Notes: generated from the sequence alone by a model not told the origin. DNA of 64,000 bases from Zychaea mexicana (GCF_025766255.1 NW_026516780.1:1-64000); one strand, 5' to 3'. Positions 11,017 through 22,140 are shown, counted from the first letter of the stretch. A program made the numbers and translations.

Positions 11017-13690
11017 TTAAACTCTTGCAAGATCTGTAAGACTAATGTCTCCCGGAACTATCGAAGGATGAATCAAGTAGTATCTATCATCGACCAGCGA
11101 TGATTTGATCATTCCAGCAGGATTCAAGATGTTCTCTATTTCAGTAACATACAACTTATCGGAAGGCGTGGAACCATCTAGTCTACGATGTACATGTGGA
11201 ATTCCGTTGTATTGTCGTTTTACTCGTCTTGCACCTGGTCTTGTGGTTACTGGACCATATTGATCAACAGTAACACCACCATAAAGTTTCACCGAGCAAA
11301 GCGGACGTTCATCACCTGTTGAAACATAATTAGCATTCGTGTAAGTATAGCACTCAAGGGGAACAGATAAATTATTATACTCAAAACCGTACCTTCAAAT
11401 TTGTGTGCGAAAAATAAAATGACCTCACGAAAATAAGTACCGGTTACGCCAGGCGTCCGTGTGGGAAGAGATAATGCTACCAACGTGTCAAGTTTCGAAG
11501 AAGTGGATGGATATGCCACACACCTGTATATGGTATGTCCAAAGGTGAACAACCGTTTTCCAATCACAATTTCGTCGGTCATTGGAGAAGAAATTGCATG
11601 GTCATCTTCGAATTGATTGTTCCAGAACCTCCTCAGGTAGTGCTCCATATTGTATTGTTCACCGAAATTGGCTATGGATCCTGGATGACATTCCCAAAGC
11701 TCTATAATCGGATAGCTTGGGACTGTCGGTATAGTAGGAGCTTTCTTGTGGCTGGTCCTGCAAAAAGTCTTCCGGGTTGTACACGCGCTCAAAGTTTCGC
11801 ATAAGGAGTTGTCGTTTTATAATATTGCCTGCGTTGGCACCAGGAGAAACTCTCGATTTTACGTGTTTTTCGAAGAAACCTAAAAAAAATGGTAAGTTGA
11901 TTGTACTTTCATCATACGTTATTTTGGATATTACCAATTGCGCGTTCGGCAGACCTTGTGCTATACCCTCTGAGAGGTCCGAGAGCTTCTATGGTCGCAG
12001 GAATATGACGAAGGAGATGAAAATTGACAGTGTACATATTATGCGTGACTTTGGTCTTCAAATGCATATGCCAAGTGTCCAAGTTTCTATCGTGAACATC
12101 TTGTTAGTGATATCTCCTTCCGCATTCAGGGTATGTTTAATAATGTATAACTTACGATCTAATTCTATCTAGATCATCCTGATCAATTTCCCAGCGAAGA
12201 GCTAAAGAGCATCCAATCACATACGACATAATGGCAACAACCTGTGAGGAATCGGCACCATATGTTGATACTAACTGCTCGAATACAAGTGTTGGCAGAA
12301 CAAATTGCATAAATACCACCCAGTCGACTGCTCGCATGAACTTCCCCTTTTTGTCGACATCTGATAAACCAAAAAAAACTGTGAGTTAATGTTATATAAA
12401 TGATGGCCTTATGTAATAAGTAATGTTAATGTATACTGACTAGAGAAGCTACCCTCAAATTCAGATGATGGTATTGTGGATAGCGAATTGACAATGGAAT
12501 CACCAGCAATGGCCGAACACGCTTGCTTGGATAGTTCAATAGTACAATCAACGTTTGCATATTCACGCGAAATCATTGACCATATTTTTCTTGTGCAATT
12601 TGCTCCAATAAGATGCAGTTCGTCCAAGCCGAAAAATGTATGTCCATGGAAAGACTTTAACAAGCTAAACTCGGTTGCTTTTATGATTCCAAAGCCCTGT
12701 AAGTGGAAGAGGATATGAATTGAAATGGGCAGTAAGAAAAGGTTTTGTGAGAAACAAATTGCCTGGTTTTTTTGCATAAAAAATAGAATCCAATATACCT
12801 TATCACCCTCAGTGAATTCCTCGATCTCTCTTGGGGTAGGCATCTCATCATTATCGATATCTCCAGGGTAATAACGACCATTTCCTCTACCAGCTGGGCT
12901 GACTTGCGATATAGTTGTTATCCGGCATTGACGGCAGCCATACAAAGCACTGTGTCCCGCATGATGACAAATCTCTTCGACCCCAATGATATCACCACTG
13001 GTTAACATCAGATGTACGTTGAGCTCGAACACGCCACTTGGACAAGTAACCCTCATTCCAGCGTCTTGAAGGATTCGAAGCTCGTTTAACAAAGGCCTGA
13101 GAAAACTGTACAAGTTTCCAGTGTGATCGGCCGGGATGATTGCAACTTGCAGCATATTTTTTGTTTTGTACCTATAGTTAAGTACTCATGAATAACAGAT
13201 ATAGAAGTATATACACGTTTGATTCTAATTATATAAACATTTACCTTTCTAGAGGCGGTAAGCTCATGATGACAATATGTAATATTGTCATTTTCGAGTT
13301 ATTACTGCCTTTGAATGCGGAAACCCCATCTATGAACATTGAAATAGCAATGTCATTTGCATTTGGGAATAGCTCTTGTTTGCGATCTTAGTACACTGAT
13401 CCGTCAAAGATGTCAGTTGACACGCCTTCCTCAGTTTCTTGTGGAGTTTCTGACAGAAGTGCGCGGGTACGATCATCTGCAACAAATGCTGATAGTTGCT
13501 TCGCGAACGGGAAATACGACATAGTCTTGATAGGGGATCCATTACTTTTAAATTGTGTGGCTTCGCATGAACAAGGATCCCTTGAGCCTAGTGGAAAAAG
13601 TCGACAGCCTTTCGGGCACATATGATACTTGATTTCTTGGAGGGTAAACAAGTTACCTAACCGCGATTCACTCTTCTGGGGGGAAAACAA
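11017..13690 (-). pseudogene. Plavaka/CACTA-like (Transposase_21-type) transposase, decayed
   Basis: Minus-strand exons give, in order: YHMCPKGCRLFPLG and CSCEA (13620-13560, Cys-rich entry motif); ANDIAISMFIDGVSAFKG then SLPPLER (13360-13240); MLQVAIIPADHTGNLYSFLR (13155); VHLMLTSGDIIGVEEICHHA and GHSALYGCRQCRI (13020-12920); and EGDKVYW. C-terminal exons continue to LIHPSIVPGDISLTDLARV (11020). The order D-G plus LPP.ERY plus SFL.PL.EL plus SGD plus GH..YGCR.C is that of fungal Plavaka/CACTA (Tnp2-like) transposases. An in-frame TAA follows DGSVY at about 13390, and another stop is needed near 12030, so the copy looks dead. No terminal inverted repeats were found. Confidence 0.7.
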
Positions 13691-14303
13691 AGGTTCAGTA
13701 CCTATTTTATTCTATTAGTAATGATTGCTTGTAAATAACTATGAATTGTCGTCATTCGAATAACTTACCAAGTCCATCACCATCTGTACAACATTTAAGA
13801 ATCAACAGGAGGTTGGATGCCATCTATTTGCACATGTAAGAAACTAAAATATTTTTATGCATAGTAATATGTAACTCAACTTACTACATCTTCGAACATG
13901 GTTATCAATGTCTTTACGATAGTATGAGAGAAAGCACTTGGGGCTAGTTTGTAACTTAAGCAAAGGCATGGTGGAAATAAATGAAATTGGATGAAGAAAA
14001 TACAAAGGATAATGAACTGATAGACTGTAATAGTGTCGGCCCAGATACCTACAATCGGGAACGTGAATGGGTAGACAGTGTCAATCAATAAATAAGGTGA
14101 GACTCGGATATATCAAAGGATAAAACGATAGGGATCCATATAACTCAGGATCCCGTCTTTATATATACGTTGAGTAATAGGGGGCTAGCTATCGTCTAAG
14201 TATTGATCTACATCATACTGTTGTATCCAACATGATCAATAACACATATTCTTTAATCGGTCATTAACGATTGCTGTTATTTCCCTCATAACCTCACGCA
14301 AGC
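13691..14303. other. Spacer between two transposon relics
   Basis: It may contain 5' exons of the minus-strand Plavaka-like gene; for example QMVMDL precedes a GTAAGT-like donor at about 13770. Nothing beyond this can be supported. Two GGATCC sites with flanking near-repeats (14133 and 14150) are the only visible structure. Confidence 0.35.
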
Positions 14304-17300
14304 CTTGAATTGTTCGCCCATAAACCTCAAATTTTATTGGCCAGATATTTTGCCTAGTTAAAAATACCACTTGGACTGCTATTTCCTGATTTGAGTTCAT
14401 TATTTTGAAGTTTTTGTTGGCACTTGTTTTTATTTGTTGTCCCTGGATCTTGTATCTTATACCATGGAAAATTATCTTACCACTACCTTTATCACTCGCC
14501 CAGCAAATGATGATGCGCCTGCAACATTATTTATTTCGAGATCAGAATATCGCAACTGGATCGAAGCTCAAGAGACGCAATACAACTGCAAGTTTTATAA
14601 TAAAACGAAAACTGAACGTGGACGCAAAGAGAAGAACGAAGAGTATCTTCAAAATGGATACACATCTCCTCCACCCGGTCAAAAGCGCAGCAGAGGAAGA
14701 GAAGCATTCTACTTCAATGAAGTAAACCTTTCGGAAAATTTTATTGTAAACATAAAAAACATTTGTGTGATACTTATTAGATGACTTCTACTTCTGCTTT
14801 GTGTATAATCCATCTGCGATAGTACTACACGTGCCAACGGGCTGGTCCTCCTCGTGGAACGAACTCATTTTGTTGCAATTGCCAAGCAGGATTTACTGCC
14901 TTTGTCAACCAAGACAGTGAAAACAAGGACATGATCACGGTACAATACCGGCGTAAGCATACTGGTCATGAACCTGGCAGCAACATAGATACAACATCCG
15001 GTACACTTCCTCGCTTTGTGATGCAATTCATTCAAGAGCAAGTGGAGAAAAGTCTTACCTGGAGAAATATCAAACATATGCTTCGTCTCGACAAAGATGT
15101 TCTTGATAAAATCTTGGTTGACGAAACATATGATAACATACCTCAATCCATTCGAGTCAATTATCACCATGTCTATTATGCAATGAAAGTGCATCTTCGA
15201 CGTCAATCCCAACTTGATCCTTCGATGGCAATCAGTCTTGGTAAATGGGGTGACAAAATAGAACAAGAGAAAGGACATTTTACTTCAAAAAATCTTGATA
15301 GATATGAAGAGGGAATGTTCTTTTTCGCGTTCATGTCACAATGGCAATTAAAGGTACAACAATCGATCCAAATGGATATACATTATACACGTACGTAATC
15401 ATATATATATTCCTTGTTATATAGCAATTGAAAGAGGACGGAGACCTTGTTTGTCTTGATTCAACCCATAAGACTTGTGTGGATGGTGCCAATCATGACT
15501 GTTATCTCTATACACTTGTAGCAAGATGCAGGACTACCGCAAAGGGCAAGCCATTGGCGTGGATGATCACAAATTCACAAGCTCAATATCCTATTTTGTA
15601 TTGGCTTCAATGGCTGAAGGATGAGCATGAATATATACCACCCCGTGTTATAATCGACGATTCTGATACAGAAATTATTGCTATTAATAAGGCGTATAAC
15701 TATGTAAATGATGATCCGTCCACTAACACATTTACTGACAAAGTGAAGATACTTATCTGCCACTGGCATGTCCTTAGAGCATGGAAGAAGAACATTCTTT
15801 CCAAACTCACCGCAAAACCGTCCACTCCATCGAAGACTCTGAAGGAGAAGAAAGACATGCGTGAACATGCACTTTCCCTAATGATGAATATGATGAAAGC
15901 TGAGGTACCAACGGATTTCGATCTTGAACATGAACGATTCGAAACTTGGTCCATTGATAGTGAGGATGAATGGGAAAGTGCTCGTTTGTATTTGTACTTT
16001 GAGAGGGAGTTTCTTCCTAAACGTGAGAAATGGAGCCAAGCATGGCGCAGTGTAAGTTTTTGCTTCATCTTATATTTTCATGTCATTTTTCGACGAATTC
16101 TGTTACTAACCACGAATAAAAGCACCATCATCACATAAACACAAACAACTACATAGAGAGCTGGCATCGTCACCTCAAAGAAGTTTACCTACCAAGCTTG
16201 CGAAGACAACGTGTTGACGTGCTTGTCTATATCCTTTAGAGCCATGTTCTTCCAGATATAATGCAAGATCATGTTTGTACGGTAGCCAACTTTAGGCTTC
16301 GTACAATGAACAAGGCAGAAAGAATGAGACTTGCAAGAGTCAATGAATTGAACGGTAAGTATCTCTTTCGCCATTTAATATAATATTATTTCATATATAC
16401 TATTATACAAACCTTTTTGCGCACATCATAGATGAAGAAGCCGCTGCCAAAATTGTTGGTCAAGAAGGGAACGTTTACAAAGTACTTTCTTTCACTGACC
16501 CGGAAGAAAGTACTACATATGATGTTTCGGTCAATATCGACGAAGATTATCTTGTGTCGTGCACTTGTGTCGATCACCAGACAAACGGTTCACCATGCAA
16601 ACATATGTATTTGGTATGTAAATACATGAAGGACTTGAGCGATCATTAACCTTTGTTTATATAAAGATCAATCATGTCCTTGGAATCAGTTTGATCCGTC
16701 CACTATCACCACCACCATCATCATCATCATCATCGTCACAGCAAGAGCAACAGCCAATACAACAACCACAACATAGCATCATGGAAACTGATGAAGCTGC
16801 ATCCACAGCATCCGAAACTCTTTCTGAAGAAGCTATGGATAGGTAAAATATAAAAAAAAAATTATCAGATTAATAATAGTACTTGAAATAATGCTTATGT
16901 TTTTGTAGATTTATGGATTCTTTTGAACGACTGAAGATTGAAGTCGAAAAAACAAAAACAAAAAAACGCGTATCTGTTCCTGTTCTTGGCCGACTTGCAA
17001 CAATGTTCAACGATCAAACAAACGAGTTGAAAAGCTGGAACAGCTCAAGAACCGGTCCTTCAAAAAATCAGCCTCGCCATTAAAAGTATTTCATAATTAT
17101 CAACGTTAATATTAAGATGTTAGATGTGTGGCATGGTCGTGAAGGTTTTTGTTTTGGTGAGATATGTGAGAGACGGAAAGAAGAAAAAAACAATCGGCAA
17201 AAGAAATTACGTCACAAGATTTTGTTAGATTTAAATGGGGTTGATTGGTTGCTGAGAAAGAATGAGCGGCAGCCAATGGAAACTAAGGTTTATGGGCGAA

Positions 17301-17309
17301 CAATTCAAG
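14304..17309 (+). mobile_element. MULE copy 2 with 23-bp perfect inverted ends
   Basis: CTTGAATTGTTCGCCCATAA plus ACC at 14304-14326 is exactly inverted at 17287-17309, and weaker similarity (ATTGGC / GCCAAT) continues inward. The pair brackets the MULE transposase gene, so these are probably its terminal or subterminal inverted repeats. I see no 8-11-bp target duplication immediately outside, so the true ends may lie slightly further out. Total length is about 3.0 kb. Confidence 0.65.
14464..17083 (+). pseudogene. MULE transposase with SWIM finger, one premature stop
   Basis: Exon 1 starts MENYLTTTFITRP. Exon 2 has a Cys-rich zinc-binding start (SFCCNCQAGF, 14860) and the recognition region ending FAFMSQWQLK (15350). 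Exon 3 carries the catalytic core: LVCLDSTHKT (first Asp, 15450), VIIDDSDTEI (second Asp, 15650) and ICHWHVLRAWKK (15757), then NNYIESWHRHLKEVYLP (16146). The last exons hold the SWIM finger SCTCVDHQTNGSPCKH (16555), an S/Q-rich linker and a basic tail ending QPRH. Introns are GT-AG. An in-frame TAG at 16237-16239 (after VLVYIL) interrupts the frame between the core and the SWIM finger. Apart from this, I found no break, so the element died recently or depends on readthrough. Confidence 0.8.
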
Positions 17310-17348
17310 TTTTCGTCGATTCTGATGCAGATCCAGTAGGCCTGGTCA

Positions 17349-17543
17349 AAGGCCGCTGAAGCTTCAAATCTGAAGGTCGTACAATAAAAACATTCTAGCC
17401 AATTATCACACTGATTACTTAAAAAGGTAGCTTCAGCTGTGATCATTCAACTCCAAGGCCAAAGGACCTTCAGCCTCGCGCTCTTTACTTTTTAGGTAAA
17501 GAAATATTTGTACGACCTTCAGATTTGAAGCTTCAGCGGCCTT
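17349..17543. mobile_element. 195-bp MITE with perfect 34-bp inverted ends
   Basis: AAGGCCGCTGAAGCTTCAAA continuing to GTAC (17349-17382) is repeated exactly in inverted orientation at 17510-17543. The ~127-bp interior has no coding capacity, and CTTCAG/CTGAAG words recur in it. It lies directly between the MULE and the first 54-bp array. No clear target duplication is visible. Confidence 0.75.
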
Positions 17544-17548
17544 CGATT

Positions 17549-17759
17549 GTGAAATTTTGCCCACGCAACCGATTACCCGCTATATGAGGAAGGCAATCGG
17601 CTGTGAAATTTTGCCTACGCAACCGATCACTTGCTATATAAGGAAGGCAATCGGTTGTCAACGCAACCGATTACCTGCTATATGAGGAAGGCAATCGGTT
17701 GTTTACCTGCTATATAAGGACAGCCTTAGCAACTGTGACAGCCTTCGCAACACATAACC
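17549..17759 (+). promoter_or_regulatory. 54-bp TATA-hairpin array upstream of the C2H2 gene
   Basis: Two full units spaced 54 bp (ACGCAACCGAT at 17563 and 17617) are followed by shortened ones. Each unit has arms GCAACCGATTA and CAATCGGTTGT that pair as a hairpin, and a core GCTATATAAGGA (or TATATGAGGA). The last core, TATATAAGGA at 17711-17720, lies 40-49 bp before the ATG at 17760, a plausible TATA-box position. The array therefore looks like several stacked core promoters. Function is inferred from position only. Confidence 0.6.
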
Positions 17760-19589
17760 ATGGAAAACGTTAACATAGTTTATGCCTGTCACTCCTGTCA
17801 AAAGGAATTGTCTTCCTGTCGCAGCCTACGCGATCATCTTATAAAAGTCCACAGTATGTTCTTTTGTTTTATTGAGGTTTACTTTAAAAAGAAATATGTT
17901 GAATTAACCATCTCCTGTAGAGCTCAACTTTGAATTCGAACAAATTTATCAAAAGCGTGGCAAGAACTTGTAAGTAGCTGGTAATGCTGAGAAATTCCTT
18001 TGTACTAACCACGTTTTACAGTGACAATTTCATTTCAAAAAAGTATATTGATACTCACGTAAGTCTTATTTAAAGTGTTTCTCGCACACATACGTTCTTT
18101 TTCGATATTGAACTAACACTACTTCTAGCCAGAACTTGAGTATACTCGCCGCTTTGAGTGTTCCAGTTGTCGGGAACTATTTGGTTGTATCGAAGAACTG
18201 GGAGAACACTTTTGCAAACATATCCAACCAAAAAATCCCAAGAAAAGACCGGTTAAAGAAGGCACAAGTAGCAACAGCAGTAGCAGCAACAGCAGCAAAA
18301 AAAAGGTAAGCTTGATTGAATCAACACATAGGCTGTTCGTGCTAAAATGTGAATCATAGGTTTCTTTGAACAAGGGCAAAAAGTTGCACACGTTTGACTG
18401 CCAGTTAATTTCAAAAATAAATATACAAAACGGCCCAAAATTCACATTGGAGGATATGAAAAGACTATCACCAATGTACTCGTTTCGATTCCAAGGCGCA
18501 CGTTATCCAGCGAGCAGTGATATTGATGTCGTCATTGCCAATAACCAGCAAGAACAGCGCCGTTTGACTTCTCTAAATCGACATCCTGAATCCTTGCGCA
18601 TCCTCCGCCTGGCCCTAAATTGCAAAGATGTCGATGAGCTAGAGGATTTCCATTTTGGGAAAGTGCCCGTTACTGCAAGTAAGGAAGAAAGAGGTTTATT
18701 CCTCTGTATCCGTCACACACTGCAAGACTTTGTATCCAAGTGCAGACGTAAGGCGGCTACTGTCCCTACCAACCACGAACGCACCTTTTTTTTCGACCGA
18801 GTCATGCCTATCATCAATTATTTTGCAGACAACAGCGGTGCTGTTTATTTCGAATGGTGAGAATAATCACGTAGCATATTGAATATGAAGAATCATAATT
18901 AACTACTCTTACTTAGGGGTGAGAAAAAAATTATGAGTCGCCAAGCTGTAACGCTATCTGTGGCTCTATCACAAACCTCAAGTCCCAATTACGCTGATGG
19001 TATTGGATACTCGACGACTGTTGATGTCTTGGATGAGGAACGCATAATGATCGAGTGTTCATCTGGTGGCCGAGAAGAAAATATCCAGCATACCTACGGC
19101 GATAGCTTGAAGCTCGTCGAATCTCTTACCAGTATGCTGGTTCTAAAAGCATACAGACGATGTAATGCAAATTTCGAGACATTTATCAAGTTCAAGACCG
19201 TTGGCATCCAGTGTGTCAAAAGAACGCTGACGCTATTCATCTTATCGATGAATGAGCAGAAAAAGCTAGTGGTTGAGGAGCGTAGAAGTGCAAACGTACC
19301 GATCAGCTTTAACGAGATATTCGACTGGATGCAAGTTTTCGAACTAGTGGCCCATTTGCAGGTTAGTATTTTCCCTATTCATTGGGCGGAAAGAAAACTA
19401 ACTTTTCTTTAATTTACTCAGGAGTTGGTGTTGGAGCAGCAGCATGTCGATCAAGAATTGCATGCAGAACATGCGGGAATCACGGCAGTCGAGAACGAAG
19501 ACACAATAGGAAAAGCATTCGAAGACTGCGAAATGGATTTTGATGTTGACCTCGAAGCTACCGAACCAGAATGCGTTGAAGAGCAATAG
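17760..19589 (+). CDS. C2H2 zinc-finger element protein with possible nuclease-like domain (intact), copy 2
   Basis: Seven exons join in frame: 17760-17853, 17921-17969, 18022-18058, 18129-18305, 18360-18856, 18917-19361 and 19422-19589. All introns are GT-AG, giving 488 aa. Residues 10-32 hold CHSCQKELSSCRSLRDHLIKVH, a C2H2 finger, and about 70-91 hold CSSCRELFGCIEELGEHFCKH, a second zinc-binding motif; an S/N/K-rich linker follows. The C-terminal half has NYADGIGY then RIMIECSSGG and KTVGIQCVKRTLTLF. The D...E-x-S-S spacing recalls PD-(D/E)XK-like folds, but no Lys is at the usual place, so this is only a guess. The family appears to be a repeated, uncharacterised one in these fungi. Its ORF and splicing survive in both tandem copies although the other genes of the unit are broken. 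Confidence 0.8.
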
Positions 19590-19724
19590 TGCCCTTGTTA
19601 TTGTATACCGTTACCCTTTAGCCAACCTTTGTTTTATCCAGTTGTATTTGACGAGTCATGACCCTTTGCCCCTCTACCATTTTCAAAATAATTATTAAAT
19701 ACAGTATGTCGTTGTGCAAGGCGA

Positions 19725-20874
19725 TTATCAACTTGTTTCTTTGATCTGCGGCGTCACGTATTAAATATTTGTCATATTTATCTACTTTATACCTTACACT
19801 TTGATTTCCCTTGCTCCAATAGCAACTTTGATATGTGATGATTTTTTTTTACCGAACTACATGATAAAAGCGATAGCCTCTTTTTATACACTATATCGAA
19901 GATATCACAGGTTAGTTAACATCTCTTCAATATAATAATCTGCAACAATACAGTGCCAACGCGATAACTTGATACGTGATCACTCTTTCATATTTATATT
20001 GAGTTATCAAGTACTGCTATAACTGAAAACTTGATTGGCTAAAAAAATTGGTAATTGGAGCTTATCGAGAGTTTTCTAGCTATTTTGTAGTGAGCATTCT
20101 GATGCGCCTTTTAGTGCACCCGAGTATTACAGCATCTTGCTCATCTACAACTACTAGACCGTCAATAAAATTTTGACAATAGCATTTCCGATGGCTGATG
20201 GAGAGCAAAGGCGATACTTGCTCGTCAAGTTTATCGCTATATATTCTGTTTTCATCGGCGTGATCGACATCAGATGAGCTGTTGGAAGCTTGTTGCAAAA
20301 CTCCTTTTCCTATAGGAAATAACAGTGGTTAGTTTATTGTTATCCACACTGCCAATACCGGCTCAAATATATACTCACCTTTGTCCTTTCCTATGTCTTC
20401 CAGCGCGCGTTGAGACACATCCGCTTCTACGACTTTCTGTACACATATTTCGAATTTTTGTTGGTGGGAAAGTTGGACTGGAGGAGATTTAGTTATAACG
20501 AAAAGTAAGCACGCACCAATAACTCTGGTAAATTCTTCTCTTCATATATTCTCTTAACTCTCGGTCAAATGTTTGCAATAACTGTAAGCAAATTTGTTAA
20601 AGGGTAAATACTAGCGTTACACAAGGCTACAACTCGATAATTCGATAACTCGATCACATTTGGGCGTCACCGAGGTTATCGAGTTATCGCGTGGGCACTG
20701 TACATTTCTATCGAAGATATAGTTGTGAGGTTATATAGTCCGAAAGTCTAACCGAATCTGAGCCGATAGAAAGCTGCCTCACACAAAGAGCAGCGACAAG
20801 GAGCAAAGAGAAAGAAGACATTTAAAGTTTGCAAAGAAGCAGAGCCTCTGGAGCACGCGTTGAGTGAAATATAT
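19725..20874. other. Loop region of the inverted repeat, copy 2
   Basis: The 226 bp before the TA-flanked element (19725-19950) are AT-rich and non-coding. The 172 bp after it (20703-20874) share the word TATCGAAGATAT with the 5' side (19893), suggesting a small direct repeat around the insertion. No gene is supported outside the element. Confidence 0.4.
19951..20700 (-). mobile_element. TA-flanked CAGTG-type element (750 bp), copy 2
   Basis: The left end CAGTGCCAACGCGATAACTT and the right end GTTATCGCGTGGGCACTG are inverted with a mismatch near GCC/GGC, and a TA flanks each side (19949-19950, 20701-20702). A minus-strand coding-like series is present: LLQTFDRELREYMKRRIY (20580), HQQKFEICVQKVVEADV (20460) and a 72-aa last exon at 20298-20080 (SSSDVDHADENRIYSDKLD). 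Introns appear to separate these exons. No transposase core is recognisable. It resembles the elements at 8781 and 36145 only in the CAGTG ends and TA target. Confidence 0.75.
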
Positions 20875-21005
20875 TCGCCTTGCACAACGACATACTGTAT
20901 TTAATCATTTTAATAATGGTAGAGGGGCAAAAGGTCACGACTCGTCAAATACAGCTGGATAAAAAAAGGTTGGCTAAAGGGTAACGGTATACAATAACAA
21001 GGGCA

Positions 21006-22021
21006 CTATTGCTCTTCAACGCATTCTGGTTCGGTAGCTTCGAAACAGCTCATGATGTCTGGATGGATGCACAATGGCCCAGCCTGGGTATGAAAATCAG
21101 ACAGATGTACAGCATAAGCGGTTCGTTGGTAGTGCTTAAACTTCAGCGTGTGCCAAAGACAGAAAGTTAATGAGATCGTCAACCACAAAGCTGTTGATAT
21201 CCACATTGATGTGCTGGCACAAGGCAACAAAGCGGATTCCACCAGGTAAATATGTTTGAATTGTGCGCGTTCTGGCCAACAAAGGCGCACAAAGAGCTCT
21301 GATAGAGAAGACGAGAGGCCGCGTCCGACAAAGTGGCGCCTGATAGCGTTCATACGGAGAGTTGCCAATGCGGGTTCGTCCATGGCGACGTCGCGTAAGG
21401 TGAAGTCGTCTCGATGTGAAGAGCGGGGTCTAGCAGAAGAGGCGCAGCTGTGGCCATCCGAAAAAGCATAATGGATACCAAAGGGCTGACGGCCAATGTG
21501 GAATTATCAGAATGGCGTTCACCTTCTCTTGCTGAATCTTGTGTAGGCATTGTAAAATTAATGGCCAGGGCGAATGGATCCAGGCCAACGAAAGGAGCCC
21601 CAACATAGACTCATCGCGTCGGTGGCTAGAGCATGAAGGTCTATCCTCGAAGAGACATACTGCAGAAGGAAATGGGTCATTCGGTCTGCGAACAGATACA
21701 TGTCGTGCTTGCCGATCGCCTGTTAGATGTGCCGAAACGTCGATCGTTTGTGCAAACAATAGCCGATCTAATGTGGGCATCCACTCGAGAAGAGCAGGGA
21801 GGTTTTCCACTCAAATTGGGGGGCGAGTAGGAAGGTCGTGCAGTGAGAACGGTAACCTTGGGTTTGACCACCTGCCGGCGTTGAATTAGGTTTGCAAGAG
21901 CGCCTGTTGCTGAGCAATTTGTTCTGCTAGATCCTGTGGTTTTGTATCGTAGTATTAAATAAGCAACAGTAATTTTAATGATCATTGCTCTTCTGTGGAA
22001 AATACAGCCCATGTGCATCAT
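21006..22021 (-). pseudogene. DIRS-like retroelement relic (RT/RNase H end plus tyrosine recombinase start), copy 2
   Basis: On the minus strand, 21810-21430 encodes SPWPLILQCLHKIQQEKVNA then ILIIPHWPSALWYPL. This resembles the region after reverse transcriptase/RNase H in DIRS- and Ngaro-like elements, which runs PPW.LI..VL.KI..., then a P.W....WYP motif. Further down, 21383-21006 gives RGLSSSLSELFVR and, in another frame, RTRTIQTYLPGGIRFVALCQ followed by a segment ending in INFLSLAHAE. This is the R-x-x-T-x-x-x-Y...F core-binding pattern of tyrosine recombinases. Frames change at least twice. The catalytic R..HxxR..Y half is missing; the reading runs instead into the inverted C2H2 tail. Assignment rests on motif recall. 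Confidence 0.5.
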
Positions 22022-22088
22022 TCACTTTAAAAAAATAATATTTTCTAGTATCAAGAATGCTGAACAGATCATATCATTTTATACACCT

Positions 22089-22140
22089 GTTGTGTGAAAT
22101 TGCCTTCCTTATATGGCAGGTATCATATACGGTTGCGTTG
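22089..22140 (-). promoter_or_regulatory. Single inverted 54-bp-type TATA-hairpin module, copy 2
   Basis: Read on the minus strand the segment is AACGCAACCGTATATGATAC, then CTGCCATATAAGGAAGGCAA and TTTCACAC. This matches the array unit (GCAACCGATTACCTGCTATATAAGGAAGGCAATCGG split over its arms and core). It would face the DIRS-like relic. It may be an internal promoter or a footprint of an older unit boundary. Confidence 0.5.

Larger units (their letters stand above)
19552..21043. repeat. Inverted repeat of the C2H2 gene tail and 3' flank, copy 2
   Basis: The last codons and 3' flank of the C2H2 gene (19552-19724) recur in inverted orientation at 20875-21043 with few differences. Both arms include the stop codon and the poly(A)-side sequence around GTATGTCGTTGTGCAAGGCG. 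The loop of about 1.15 kb contains a TA-flanked element. The minus-strand recombinase relic reads into the right arm in frame, so its translation ends with the same EATEPECVEEQ peptide and stop as the C2H2 protein. Confidence 0.85.
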
